A DNA stretch of 64,000 nt from Moniliophthora roreri (lineage: Eukaryota; Basidiomycota; Agaricomycetes; Agaricales; Marasmiaceae), in NCBI GenBank assembly GCA_001466705.2, contig LATX02000232.1, positions 62,001 through 126,000 on the forward strand. The letters are read 5' to 3'. The position numbers and the translations under genes are program-made. Position 1 is the stretch's first letter. Every line of letters starts with the position of its first letter. Of this stretch, positions 48,066 to 58,600 are shown in pieces. Below the pieces are notes generated by a model. The model ran no database searches and was not told where the DNA came from. It worked only from the letters and a program-made list of their open reading frames with translations.

Positions 48066-49012
48066 TCGGCGATTATCACTCTACTTTGTGCACCCACCTG
48101 TCCTCCGACGCTTTTTACTTTGGCCGAAGAGAGTCACCGAACTAGGCCTCGAAGAGAAATTGAAGTTCTGGCCAAGTACCTTGCAGGCGGCATGGAAGAT
48201 GAGCAACGACAGAGCGAGTGCTCTCTCGGAGACTTACCGTGCGTATGAACCAAGCCCAGCTCCGAGCATGATATCTCGAGGTACCTTTATCTTATCTTTG
48301 CTTACGTACCTCGTCTGCCAACACATTCGTTCTTGTTCAGTGTCCGAGAAAGACCGGTAACTCGAATAGTTAACCAACACCGGAAAGACATCTTTGTTGT
48401 TCATGCTGCACGGTTATGTATTGCTCTCGCACATGCGCTCACGGGTGTTGGAAGGCAGAACACCGAATAGAATATCCCATTCTCACTCGCCGATGGAAAG
48501 GTACGGTCTTATCCCTCTGTGAAGCAGCAGCATCCCGATTAAGATCATGCCCTACACCAGGTACACCTCATCCAACAACATTAGATGTTGCATTTTTTCG
48601 TATGATTATCGAGACCTATACAGCCGTCCATGGAAGGGAGATCATGAAGACGATAGGGATTCTGAATCCTCGCGGTCTGCATCCGACGGAAAGCCAACAG
48701 ATCCCATTGTCACTGCTGTAATCTCTCACGACCTCGACAAGCCCAACCCAATGGCGTCATTGTGTCTCAAAGTTGACGTCGATTGGAGCACAACGAGGCG
48801 AGAAAACCCATCTCGGACTCCCAGATTCGAATAATCGCCGACTGCAATCTGTTAGTCAGACTGGCCTGATCCTACTAGTAGTGTTCTTTCCGAGGACGGT
48901 AGGGAGAGAGGAAGTCTCGGACATCGCTCCTGGCGCATTACGCATTGCGGAAGGAGAAGGAGAAGTTTCCATTCAGACAAACTTTCAGTGTATGCATTTA
49001 CGGCAGACGTAA
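48066..49012 (+). pseudogene. Duplicated 3' part of the MYND-finger gene
   Basis: Homologous to about 43130-44077. Readable segments: PPVLRRFLLWPKRVTELGLE, SALSETYRAYEPSPAPSMIS, CTVMYCSRTCAHGCWKAEHR and FFRMIIETYTAVHGREIM. A TAA interrupts the exon just before the finger, one residue of the CCSSCC run is lost, and the last zinc ligand is Tyr (HRIEY) instead of Cys (HRMEC). Further frame changes occur near 48700. The signal-peptide exon in front is not in a sensible continuous frame with it, so a functional fusion protein looks unlikely. Confidence 0.8.
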
Positions 49013-49380
49013 TAGCTTCACTAAATGGTGTAATAGCCCAAGAGACAGGCACATACGATAGACCATTGTTGCGCCCCCTTAAAGCCCGACTTTTCGAAAT
49101 CTTTTGCTTCTCACGACAGCTATGCCGTCAGTCAGTTAGCTGTGTAGTACAGCATGCACTACAAAGCTGTCTAAATTGAACATCAAAGATGCAGCACCGA
49201 GTCACCGACTCGACTCTAGGTCTGAGATCTAGTACTAGTGGCAGTTCGTGTGAAAACCCGGGAAGAGTGATAAGAACAACCCGCCGGGGGGGGTCTTGGT
49301 CTCTCATCCATCTCCTAGCAAAACCCGATAACTTCAACAATAGCGACATCTTCACTCACGAGAGACAGATATTCAATACC

Positions 49381-50103
49381 ATGGCTCCTTCTATTCCTCC
49401 ACCAGCTCCCCCGCTCAATAGCACACTGTTATTCCGCGTGCTAGAGTACCAGGATCCAGCCGTAAGGGACTCGCAGTTGTGTGGCCGTGGAGAGAACCTC
49501 AACAGGGCCCAGTTGGAGGACCTCATGGCGGAACATGTTAGATATTGGGCAAGGGCTGTTACACCCTTCAGATCGACAAGTCGAGCGTTCATTTGGGCGC
49601 TCTGGGAAGCATGGAGAAGGGTGTTCAAGCTGGGAATGGACCCGGGCAGTGTTGAGATCCTCATCATCGATCACATTGGACTACCGGATTCGATGATACA
49701 TGCACTATCGGAGGAGCCTATCATCAATTCACCAAAGTTCCAGAATAATAATAACCTGAAAGGACGGGTCACCCATGCCAGAGAGGTCCTAATTCAAGGA
49801 GGAATACCAGACAAAAACATCATCGCTCGAGTATCGTGGTCGAAGATTCATAATCGCCTCCCCCAATTTTTTGACCTTAATGCCGAGCTCGAGAAGGATT
49901 ATCGACTTCGGTTTAAAGACTGTAGCAGATTGTGCAGGGAACGAGGGAGGGGGGCGACTCTTGCAGAGATCGAGACCTTCATATACGAGGTCTTCAGACC
50001 GGAGCTATCGAGACGAGCCTCGAATCCCATCCTCATTGATGAATATGTCTACATTCTGAACGAACATCTGTTCACTCACATTTTCGTGGGTGATGATCGA
50101 TGA
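49381..50103 (+). CDS. DUF7587-like / possible ART-fold family, copy D
   Basis: Start chosen at MAPSIPPPAPPLNSTLLFRV because it aligns with sisters B and C; the frame is open further upstream to 49189. About 240 codons, intronless. Arg in LLFRVLEYQDP, then AEHVRYWARAVTPFRSTSRA with the S-T-S motif, WALWEAWRRV, VEILIIDHIGLP, HAREVLIQGGIPDKNIIARV, and the C-terminal DCSRLCRERGRGATLAEIET. The upstream spacer resembles that of copy A (44100-44544), so D is the partner of A in the tandem duplication. It lacks the Ser/Thr/Pro extension of A. Confidence 0.7.
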   Translation: MAPSIPPPAPPLNSTLLFRVLEYQDPAVRDSQLCGRGENLNRAQLEDLMAEHVRYWARAVTPFRSTSRAFIWALWEAWRRVFKLGMDPGSVEILIIDHIGLPDSMIHALSEEPIINSPKFQNNNNLKGRVTHAREVLIQGGIPDKNIIARVSWSKIHNRLPQFFDLNAELEKDYRLRFKDCSRLCRERGRGATLAEIETFIYEVFRPELSRRASNPILIDEYVYILNEHLFTHIFVGDDR

Positions 50104-50720
50104 TGATCCATCGAGTCTGATGAGCAGGTTCTCCCTTTGATATGGGATTGCGCCGTGCGGTTGTCGTCATGACGAGAAATTCCAGAATTTTTCGTCGAGA
50201 TCGGGCGTAATTGGGAGTAATCTGTGATTGACAACGTCTTAAAACACTTATTGGGCCATCTCTTCATATAGCCTGCCTAAGCGAGTACGTGGAAGCTATT
50301 ACGCTCTCCTTGTGAAGACTCACGTTTCAACGTAGAACCCGCCGTCACCACATTCCAATAGACCACCTTGGTAACCTATTTCGAGATCCGCCCTATTACG
50401 GCCCTCATCTACCTCGTCCCGCCCTTGCCTCTCATCGTACCCTCCTGTCCCTGGATCATATGCCATATTTATTGTTTTGCGGAATCGACTGCCATGATGA
50501 CTTTGTTTACGCTCGAATGGAAGAGTAGTGTAGCTGTAGACCATTCGGAAGGACTATCGTGACGGAAAAAGGACGTTTTCATTCTACGTAGTAATATACT
50601 GAAAACACTCGAGTTCATTTCATGTCCTTGAGAATACAATACAAGACTCACCTTGGGTGTTTTCAAATCCATTTCAGTTGAACCTCGATTTTCCTGCCTC
50701 GGGAAAGATGTCAATCGATT
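50104..50720. other. Spacer between copies D and E
   Basis: No gene recognised. In the first unit the corresponding place holds the broken copy B, which is absent here. Confidence 0.45.
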
Positions 50721-51238
50721 GTGATACGGGCCACATTGCTCTCGCGGTGGATAGTCAAGAAGGGCAGGAACCTAAATTCTGTCCAAGTTGTCATCATAGA
50801 TACCCGTCTCATCGACACCGACGATCTTCTCGCTTCACAGAGGATCGTTACGACCGCGTCCTATGGGCGGAAGCCCGAGAATTCTCCTGAACTCCCAGTC
50901 AAAGGTTGCATTCCAAATCGGTCAATTATAGCCGAGTTCTGCTGAACAGATATAGTAGTTCGACTTCCATCGTTTATAATTCGAATGCAGATCTGACGGA
51001 GTGGGTAAAGGTCGAGGGAGAGCTGCGGCAAGTATGGAGGTACGGTACGTACCTTAATCATTATAACGACTGTAAACGACGCTGCTTGGACAATGGGCGG
51101 GAGAGAACGCGCCAGGAAATAGAAGAATTCCTACATTCCTTGAGCTTCCGGGCCTCGTTTCGGGCCAATTGTTGAGAGGAACTCATTCCTGCGCTAAGCG
51201 AACACTTGCTCTCACGTCTCCTGCCGTTAGAAGAGTAA
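50721..51238 (+). pseudogene. DUF7587-like family, copy E, remnant
   Basis: Fragments of the family in more than one frame: SVQVVIIDTRLIDTDDLLAS, ELPVKGCIPNRSIIAEF, then after stops WVKVEGELRQVWRYGTYLNH and YNDCKRRCLDNGRERTRQEI, ending LSEHLLSRLLPLEE at TAA 51236-51238. The order and the WRYGTYL segment match copy C best. The N-terminal third with the Arg and STS motifs is missing. Confidence 0.65.
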
Positions 51239-51524
51239 AGAGTGTCGAGATGGCAGAAAGGGAAGATATAGAATGACTATACATTCACCTTGGGCCACAA
51301 CATCATTAATTTTGACAAAAAATATGAAGCAAAGTTGACAAAGAAACTTGCACTAGTAGCAAACTAGTAGTGATGGTATGAATTCAAGTCGTTTACCGAT
51401 CGGCGGCCGGGGAATATCCGCCACGTGGCGCTCACTCCTCCACGTCAGTGCCATTTTTACCTTAAAACTGCCAGCGCCTATGCTTCCTCAATTCTTACGT
51501 TTCCTTCTCCCACCTCCACCCAGA

Positions 51525-52738
51525 ATGCTGTCCTTACATCTCATAGCTCTGGTCCTCGCAATAGCACCTTCGTTGGTCTCGGCTGGCATTTTCACCAAGG
51601 ATTCCAAGGTCACCATGCTGGATCCCAAAAGTTTCAAGAAGGTTATGAAGGCTAACGTGGGTAGGCACTACTCTGGAAACCAAACTATGGAAAGCTGAAC
51701 CCTTTGGTCTTCAGGAAACTAGTATGGTTGCATTTGTCGCGCCTTGGTGCGGGGTACGTGCTCAAACCGTTTGGCAAGCTTTGAGTTATTAACAATAGTC
51801 GGGATCAGCACTGTCAACGAATGTCGCCAGAGTATAGCAAGGCTGCGAAGGGGATGCACCCGCTTGTACCATTCTATGCTGTTGACTGTGACGATGATAA
51901 GAACAAACCTTTGTGTGCGGAGCAGGTGCGTCGTTTTTTCCTCTAGGCTTTCGCGTCGCTCTGACAGGTATTGTCCACGCCAGGGAATTCAAGGTTTCCC
52001 TACTGTGAAGGTGGGTCCATCGTACTTGGGGCTATTGGCTCGAAGCTTATCCTCAAGGTAGCTCTTCCCCCGAGGCAAATATCTCGCACCAATGGTCTAC
52101 CAAGGCGAACGCACTGCCAGTGCCATGTTCAAATACGCCTCTCTCCGAATTCCTAATTCGAACGTGAAATTAGGCGAGCTCGATGATATCGAAGCATGGG
52201 TGGAGAAGGTCCGTTCATGTCATTGTAAACCTCGAATGTATCTCACTTCTTTACCTTGACAGACCGCAAAAACCGACAAACCTCGGGCACTCCTGCTGAC
52301 AAAAGACAAGAAGGTCCCTTTACTGTGGAAGGTACTCGGTAACAAGTTCCAAAATCAGATTGAGATGGGCACGCACCGTGATCGCGAGGGAAAGACCTCT
52401 GTCGCCTTGGGCTATGAAGCTGGCGAAGAGAAGGAGTCCAAGGTGCTGATATATCCTGCCGGTTCGACCAAACCCGCCCGTTATGAAGGTACGTGTCACA
52501 CGCGACTTCTGTCGTTCTCCTGCTCATCCGCGAATGTCCAGGCAAGAACAAGCTTGAAGCTTTGACCAAATTCTTCAAATCGGTACTTGATGGTACGGCA
52601 GAGTTGAACGTGGCTGAGGATGCGAAGGAGACTGCAAAGGAGGACGTTTCCGAAGCTTCTCCAGAACAGGTTGTCCTTGAAACTCGCGACGAACATTCTT
52701 CGTCGCCTGCTGATGAACACCCGAAGGATGAGCTATGA
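51525..52738 (+). CDS. ER protein disulfide isomerase, Mpd1-like
   Basis: Thiol-disulfide oxidoreductase of the ER lumen. Signal peptide MLSLHLIALVLAIAPSLVSA. Introns after KANV, after PWCG and after CAEQ join the thioredoxin domain: SMVAFVAPWCG-HCQRMSPEY gives the CGHC active site across an exon junction, then VPFYAVDCDDDKNKPLC and GIQGFPTVK with the cis-Pro. A second region, less typical (KTDKPRALLLTKDKKVPLLW), follows, then a charged tail ending HPKDEL, the ER-retention signal. One CGHC domain plus a KDEL-type tail fits the Mpd1 class. Promoter contains CGCCACGTGGCGC, an E-box/palindrome also present in the duplicated copy. Confidence 0.88.
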
Positions 52739-53626
52739 ACATTCCTGTGTATTTATTCAATGGGACTAGGATGTAGACATAATGTAAGATAAGCCATTGG
52801 ATCATCCCTTTGAGTACAACAGTCAGCTCAGCAGTCGCCCTATGTACCCGCTTCGTCGACGTCGACAACAACCGACTCGCTTGTAGTTCGGTACCGGCGA
52901 AATCCCACGACTACTTTCTCTGATTCTAACCATGAATTTCCACCATGTCGTTGGAGAAGGTCTGGTCGGAAAGGCTACGATTTTCTGCGAAACCCCGTTT
53001 AGTCAACGTCTACAGCTTAACGACTTCATCAATGCGAACGTAACCCGCTACAATTCCTTGCATGCCGCTCTCAAAGCGTTACGCAAGGTTGGGGGACCAC
53101 CCTCGACGCCTGCCGATGTCTCTTATCCTACAGAGCAAGCGCAAATCGTTCTTGAAGCACTTCCATATCTCGCCGCTGCTCACGATGCAGTTCGTCCTGC
53201 GTTCACGTACATCGGGGACAACTGGTCATATATCGGTCCATGGGTCGAATTCTTCCTCAAGGAAATTATCCTTGCAAGGCAAGGGCCTCGCACGAACAAA
53301 GGAATCGACTTTCTCGACAATGTGCTCTACGCCATACGGATGCTGTTGAGTAGGGAGCCACCATCCCTGCCGGGCCTGCTCGGGACCAGGGGGGGCAGAG
53401 ATCCTCAACTCATTTTGGCGCGCAGAGTCGAAACCAGATTCCTGGCTTAAACATGGCTCAGCGTGATGAAGACACAACATGTCTCGTGGCAATATTGGTC
53501 CTCTTGCTTGTATCGGTTGTCGATCGCTGACCCGGAAGGAGTACAAAAAGCGTTGCGAGGTCTACAATCAAACGATGACGATACTATTGTCAACATTTAC
53601 ATCCGGCTTATCAGGATTGTTAGCAC

Positions 53627-54546
53627 CTGCAAAAAGTACATAGCATTATAATAGGGTTATAACCCTCATAATGCATTATGAGTTCCATAACCATTAGCAA
53701 CCCTGTTATATGCCAAGTCAGATATGGTAACCTAGTTATAATGTAGTTGTAACATACCATAATAATTACAAGTCCCATAATAATTATGATAAGTTGCAAT
53801 GCCATTACAACCTAAAGACAATGTTACAACTACATTACAACCCTACTGGACAGTAAATAGATACCAAATCCTTATCAGAATCACTATTAAAATATATTGA
53901 AGTGTATTTAGCTGTTATAATGTATTTTGACTATTTGGATCAGAGACAAAAAGAAATAAAAATCCATTCATTGCAACCTCTGAGTCAAACCCACAACCTT
54001 ATGGTAGATTAGTCAGCAGCCTGGTAGCCACTGGGTGCTCAGAACCACTGTACCACTGTGCCACATAACTATAAACACACACAGTGCATTATACCCTTTT
54101 ACTAAAAGACCTATCTCCAAAACATTTTATTCTACCCACACTGGCTTATCATTTATTGATTAAAAATCAGTTTCATTATAAACATAAATAGGTGTATCTA
54201 ATAATAAAGCCTTGTTACATTGTCATGTTGCATGGGTTTTTATATGCTGTTGCACTAAGAACTTTACTTATATTTGAAATTGTGTTATAATGTGCATGTA
54301 CTGGGGTTTTAACTTGTTGTAATGACTCTATGTGGGTTGTAATGTGGTTGTAATGTGGCTATAATGTCAAATAATCCTTCCAGACAGTTGTAATGTAGTT
54401 GTAATGGGGTTGTAAGGCAGTTAAAATATTTCAATATATTGCAACTAGGCTACAATACACTTAAAATCTAGCTGGATTTATTATCATATGTTGTAACCTT
54501 TATAATCCTGTTGTAAGGATATTATAATGTAATATACTTTTTGCAG
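53627..54546. mobile_element. TIR element (MITE-like) inserted in MYND pseudogene
   Basis: Begins CTGCAAAAAGTACATAGCAT and ends with the inverse of CTGCAAAAAGTATATTACAT: about 17 of the first 20 bases match as inverted repeats. The inside is AT-rich with many GTTGTAATG / CATTACAAC units and has no transposase. Both flanks are coding sequence of the same MYND-like gene. I could not identify a target-site duplication. Confidence 0.7.
53980..54065 (-). repeat. tRNA-like (SINE-head-like) segment
   Basis: On the minus strand it reads TGGCACAGTGG (54063-54053), a perfect match to an RNA polymerase III A box, and 61 bases later GGTTTGACTC (53991-53982), one or two changes from a B box. GTGGGTTTGAC before the B box resembles a tRNA T arm. 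Too irregular to be a functional tRNA gene; it may be a tRNA-derived SINE head captured by the TIR element. Confidence 0.45.
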
Positions 54547-55019
54547 ATGTACCCAACACGCTCACAAATTAGACATTTCCGAGATTGGCTCTGCTTGCAG
54601 AGCTTATTGTTTGTTCCCTCGATGCTTTGTGGTTGGTGGCAGCTTCGAGTCGGATGTACTCGTGACACTGCTTCGCTGTGATGGTGTTCCTGCTCTGGTG
54701 AACCTGATTGATTTACTTGTGTGCAAGTTGAGGAGTGTGAAACAGTGCTGGGATAATAGTGAGTGACTCAACATGTCATTGGATATGGCTGCCGTGGCAG
54801 CATCTCTCTTAAATGTTGTCGTGTTGAGTGGTGGTAGCAATGCCAGTCCCATTTGGATGTCTCAAGCTTTGGATTTGGAGCTGATCAGTGTTATCTTCAA
54901 AGCCAAACAGTACCGCATATGCAGGGCTGATATCCAAGATCATAAAGTTGTCGCGGGAGATGTACACTGGGAGTGTATCCGAGTTCATCAAGAACATATA
55001 TGGGACTCTTTCAGGACAT

Positions 55020-55630
55020 TCCTTATGGCAACTGGATACTACATGGTCTATCTGTTTGTCTGCAGGAATGTAGAGCTTCCCCTTGTAGTACACCAGCCTA
55101 TCATCTTCTTCCCATTCCAGCAGCCTGTTGACCAACCTCTGTAGGCCCTTCTTCAACTCCTCCACTGTCTGCAATACTTCTGCTTCCTTCTCTACTCCTT
55201 TACAAATCCTCCCCTCCAGCTCTTTTCCTTTCATCCTTGCTGCAGTAACACTCATGAATCTTTCTGGACATAGTACCACTTGCCCCTCATTGTCTTCTGC
55301 ACCTGTGACCTGGAATGTTGGAATGTGAGAGAGTGGGTCAGCCTGAGTGTTGGTCTTGCCTGATTTATGAGTTAGATGGAAGTTAAATTGCAAAAGCCAT
55401 AGCCTGAACCATTGGGCTTGTTGGAATAAATCCTGAGCTGTCCTCCAGTACTTAAGATTCTGATGGTTAGTAATGATCTCAAATGGCTCTGGCAAGCATC
55501 TCCCTGTCATAGATCTTGTAGTTTCATTTTGCAGATGCTATTGACTCTAACCTGTATGCCACAGGGTGCCACAATCTATTCTCCAGCTTCTGCAGGATTA
55601 CTCCTCCTGTTGCATAATCAGAGGCATCTA
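55020..55630 (-). pseudogene. Ty3/gypsy RNase H remnant (right-hand pol fragment)
   Basis: Minus strand. Reads LEVDASDYATGGVILQKLEN, LWHPVAYRLESIASAK then a TGA, NYKIYDREML, a short deletion, then FEIITNHQNLKYWRTAQDL, FHLTHKSGKTNTQADPLSHI and LVYYKGKLYIPADKQ. This is the RNase H and linker of an Agaricomycete gypsy element. D-to-N in TNHQNL and R-to-Q or R-to-H changes are one C-to-T step from the usual residues. It breaks off at about 55020 in MYND pseudogene DNA. It continues beyond the hAT insertion at 59061. Confidence 0.85.
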
Positions 55631-55638
55631 CTTCTAGT
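55631..55638. repeat. hAT target-site duplication, left
   Basis: CTTCTAGT, repeated at 59061-59068, directly outside the terminal inverted repeat. Confidence 0.8.
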
Positions 55639-58600
55639 TAAAGCTCCTAGCAGATCAGATGAGGATTGGATGAGGATGGATCTGCTTGGATGGTGGTGGA
55701 GAGACCCATCCACATCAGCAGATGGTATCTGTTGAATAGACCAATGATCTGCAGATGGCAGCTCACAAAGTCAAAGATAAAGGGAAAGCATTACTAGTGA
55801 ATACATAACTTGTATCTACCAAGGCTTGTAATTCTTGTTAAGAACACCCTCAAATACCAATATACTCCTATGTAACATCAACATATGTGTGGTTTCAGGA
55901 CTGAGAGAATGTTGGTGAAAGCCAATAACATCCTTCCCAGTGCTTAGCACATGTTCAACACACACAGATGATTCTGGGATGTAAAAATATCAGTATAGCT
56001 CACTGCACAGATAAAACTGGACCTGTACCAGGAATGGCAAGAACATCTCATGCATACCTGGCCATCCACAGGAAGCTTTTCTCATTGTTCTTCCAGAATG
56101 TGAGACAATCTTTGCCATCCTTTGGCTGAAATGCCATATATTGAGCATATTCCTCATTGATGGACTTAACGGAACTCACTGAGGTGGTTGTAGCCCCCAA
56201 AAGTGATATGTCATTATAGAGATTATCTAGTGAAGTCAATTTCTGTACTTGTGCTGGGCAGAGGGCATTAGAGGGTGTTGTTGTGGTAGTGCTGTATTCT
56301 GCCAAGCATGATTTGAACTGAACATCCATTCCTTGACACTAGATTGTTGTGAAAAGGTCAGAGTTGGTATCAAATAGTCAGTGTTTGATACAAGGGTCAA
56401 GAACTAAAGAAAATGATGAATATAAAGTGCTTCTCACAGCCAGAAGCATTGACATACCTGCTGCCACATAGTAATATTCTGACTCTGCTGTCAACTTGTC
56501 ATAATATTTCTCCAGCTTTTCCTTACAGGCTTGAAGACTGGTGCGAACACTTTCATGTTTTCTGGCAGTATCAGACTGCATAAATTCCTTGACAGCCTTC
56601 ATAAGCTTAACATACATGAGAAGAGATGCTAAGAGGGTAGAGAACAATTCTGATGACATTTGTTCAGAAGCACTTCAAAAGATCTGGGTCTAGTGTTCAG
56701 TTTACAGTTGTGAGATAGGAGAGCAACATTTCATGCACCTTAAGGAAATCTGCTACAATTTTCAGTAAGTCCTATTTGTCTTGATTGATTTTGTATTTCT
56801 TATAAAGCTTGTTGTGGATACAAAGCTCATTGATGGCCTACAAAAGCATAAATTTCTGAGTAAGTAACATAAGAACAGAACACATACTGCGCAAAGGTCT
56901 TGTGTCTGTTTGACTATAAAGTATATTGAATTCCATTGAGTCACAACATCAAGGATGAGGTTAAGGAGGTGAAGTTTTCTGCTTTTGTCATCTGTGACAG
57001 CATTCATGATAGAAATAGTCTTCTTAAATTCTTCAGAATGTTGAGGTGTGGAATGTGTGAGCTTTGAGATTTGCTGAATCTAGAACATTATATTGAATTG
57101 AATATTGAACATGCACTAGAAGCAGAAACACTGCCATGTACCTTCTGCACAATAGCTTTCACATCAACACTATTATCATCCTGCTCGTTAAGCAACTTCT
57201 GGTCAGTCTTCTCTGTCATTCCCCAATCTTGAACAGTAACACCCTCAGCCATCTCCTCTGTCCATTCACTGGAGACCTCAATTTCATCTTCATCAATATC
57301 CCCTTCTTCAGCAGCTTTAATCTCCAGCAGAAATGCTTGTACAGCCAGATGGATTGCATGTAGAAGACAGTGAGTGGTCATATTATCAGGATCATAGACA
57401 GTAAACCTGTGAGCATCTATGAGCATTGATGCAAGTTCTTCTCTTAGTATGTTATTGTTGCTTGTGTTATCTGCAGCTAATGCAGTAATCTGCTGATTGG
57501 TGAGTTATAGCATGAAGCTTACATTACACCAGAGTACTAAACTCACATTATCAGCCAATCCCAACTCAACTATATGCTTTTCAAGCAGCTTGGCCATGTT
57601 TTTCCCTGTGTGTGGACCCTCCAAGTGAGTGAAGTCAAACAGGATTTGTGCAATTTCCCAATCATTTGTGATAAAGCACACAACAATAGCCAAGTACACA
57701 AGGTTGTTATCTGATGTCCAAGCATCCACCACAAATGCTTTCTTTCCAACCAACTCCTAGTAACATGGTGAGTATTCATTTATTAAATTTCCAAGCATGT
57801 ACTCACCTTCAGAATTGTCTTGAACTGCTTTTCAGCCTTTTCAAATGCTGAAACACAGCAGTTCTTCTCTGCATCTGCCTTCACCAGACTTTTCCCATAT
57901 CCTGGCCTCAAATGGGTGACTAGACACTGAAATGGGTGGTTTTCAACCTTGAGAAAGGGTTCACAGATTAGGACAATCTACTCAGAAAGGAGTCAGTTTG
58001 CCATATCAACATTGAATGCCTGTATACTACTAGTAAGTCAAATTTTTAGATTAGGGCAGCATGGCTCACTCTATCTGCCCAGACATGTAGCATTGGTTGT
58101 ATGTGGCCTTTGGCTGATGTGGTGGTTTGATTAGGGTGAAGTATAGCAGTATCCTCAGCAGACTGTGCCTCCCAGACCTTGGTATTTTTCTCCTTAAAAT
58201 GTTGAACAAAATTCCCTGTCGACCCTTTTGCTTTTATATTCCATTTTCAGACCCATTTTACTCCTATTGTATGGCAGAAAGCACATGCCATGTTACATGC
58301 AGCCAACTTGATGCCATCATCCTCATGCACAGGCTCTGACATTATCAGAAAGGTGTAGCTGAGTGCTTCCTTCGCCTTAAAATGTGGATAATCTGCAACA
58401 CAGGATGTTGTGGGGCAGCCAGACATGGTGAGATGGTGACTGAAGTTGGAGCTTGTACTGTCCTCGTTTAATGTTTCAATGACTTGGGTGACCCTTGGAT
58501 TGGAAGGGTTCAGAGCAGTTATAGTATTGGATTGAGGTGTGAGTGTAAAGGAGAAAGATGCTACAGAAGCTGAAGGGCCCTTGGGAGGTGGATGTGAGGT

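Larger units (their letters stand above)
52932..55020 (+). pseudogene. Second MYND-family gene, interrupted and truncated
   Basis: Starts MNFHHVVGEGLVGKATIFCE. It shares with the 42084 gene the pattern NWSYIGPWVEFFLKEIIL and later YIRLIRIVST. It is then split by the TIR element at 53627-54546 and resumes as KLDISEIGSACRAYCLFPRC and DVLVTLLRCDGVPALVNLID, then WMSQALDLELISVIFKAKQY (compare WVSEALDAGVITLMF in the intact gene). At about 55020 the Ty3/gypsy remnant replaces the rest, so the finger is missing. Stops at about 53448 and 54767 may be partly intronic. Confidence 0.6.

Noticed and set aside
49189..49380. N-terminal extension of copy D upstream of 49381
   Set aside because: The matching spacer before copy A is non-coding, and the sister proteins begin at the MAP start.
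54809..55015. Minus-strand reading after the gypsy RNase H that looked PAS-like (ILDISPAYAVLFGFEDN)
   Set aside because: The opposite strand reads as MYND-family coding sequence (WMSQALDLELISVIF), so the minus frame is antisense and joined to the gypsy frame by chance.
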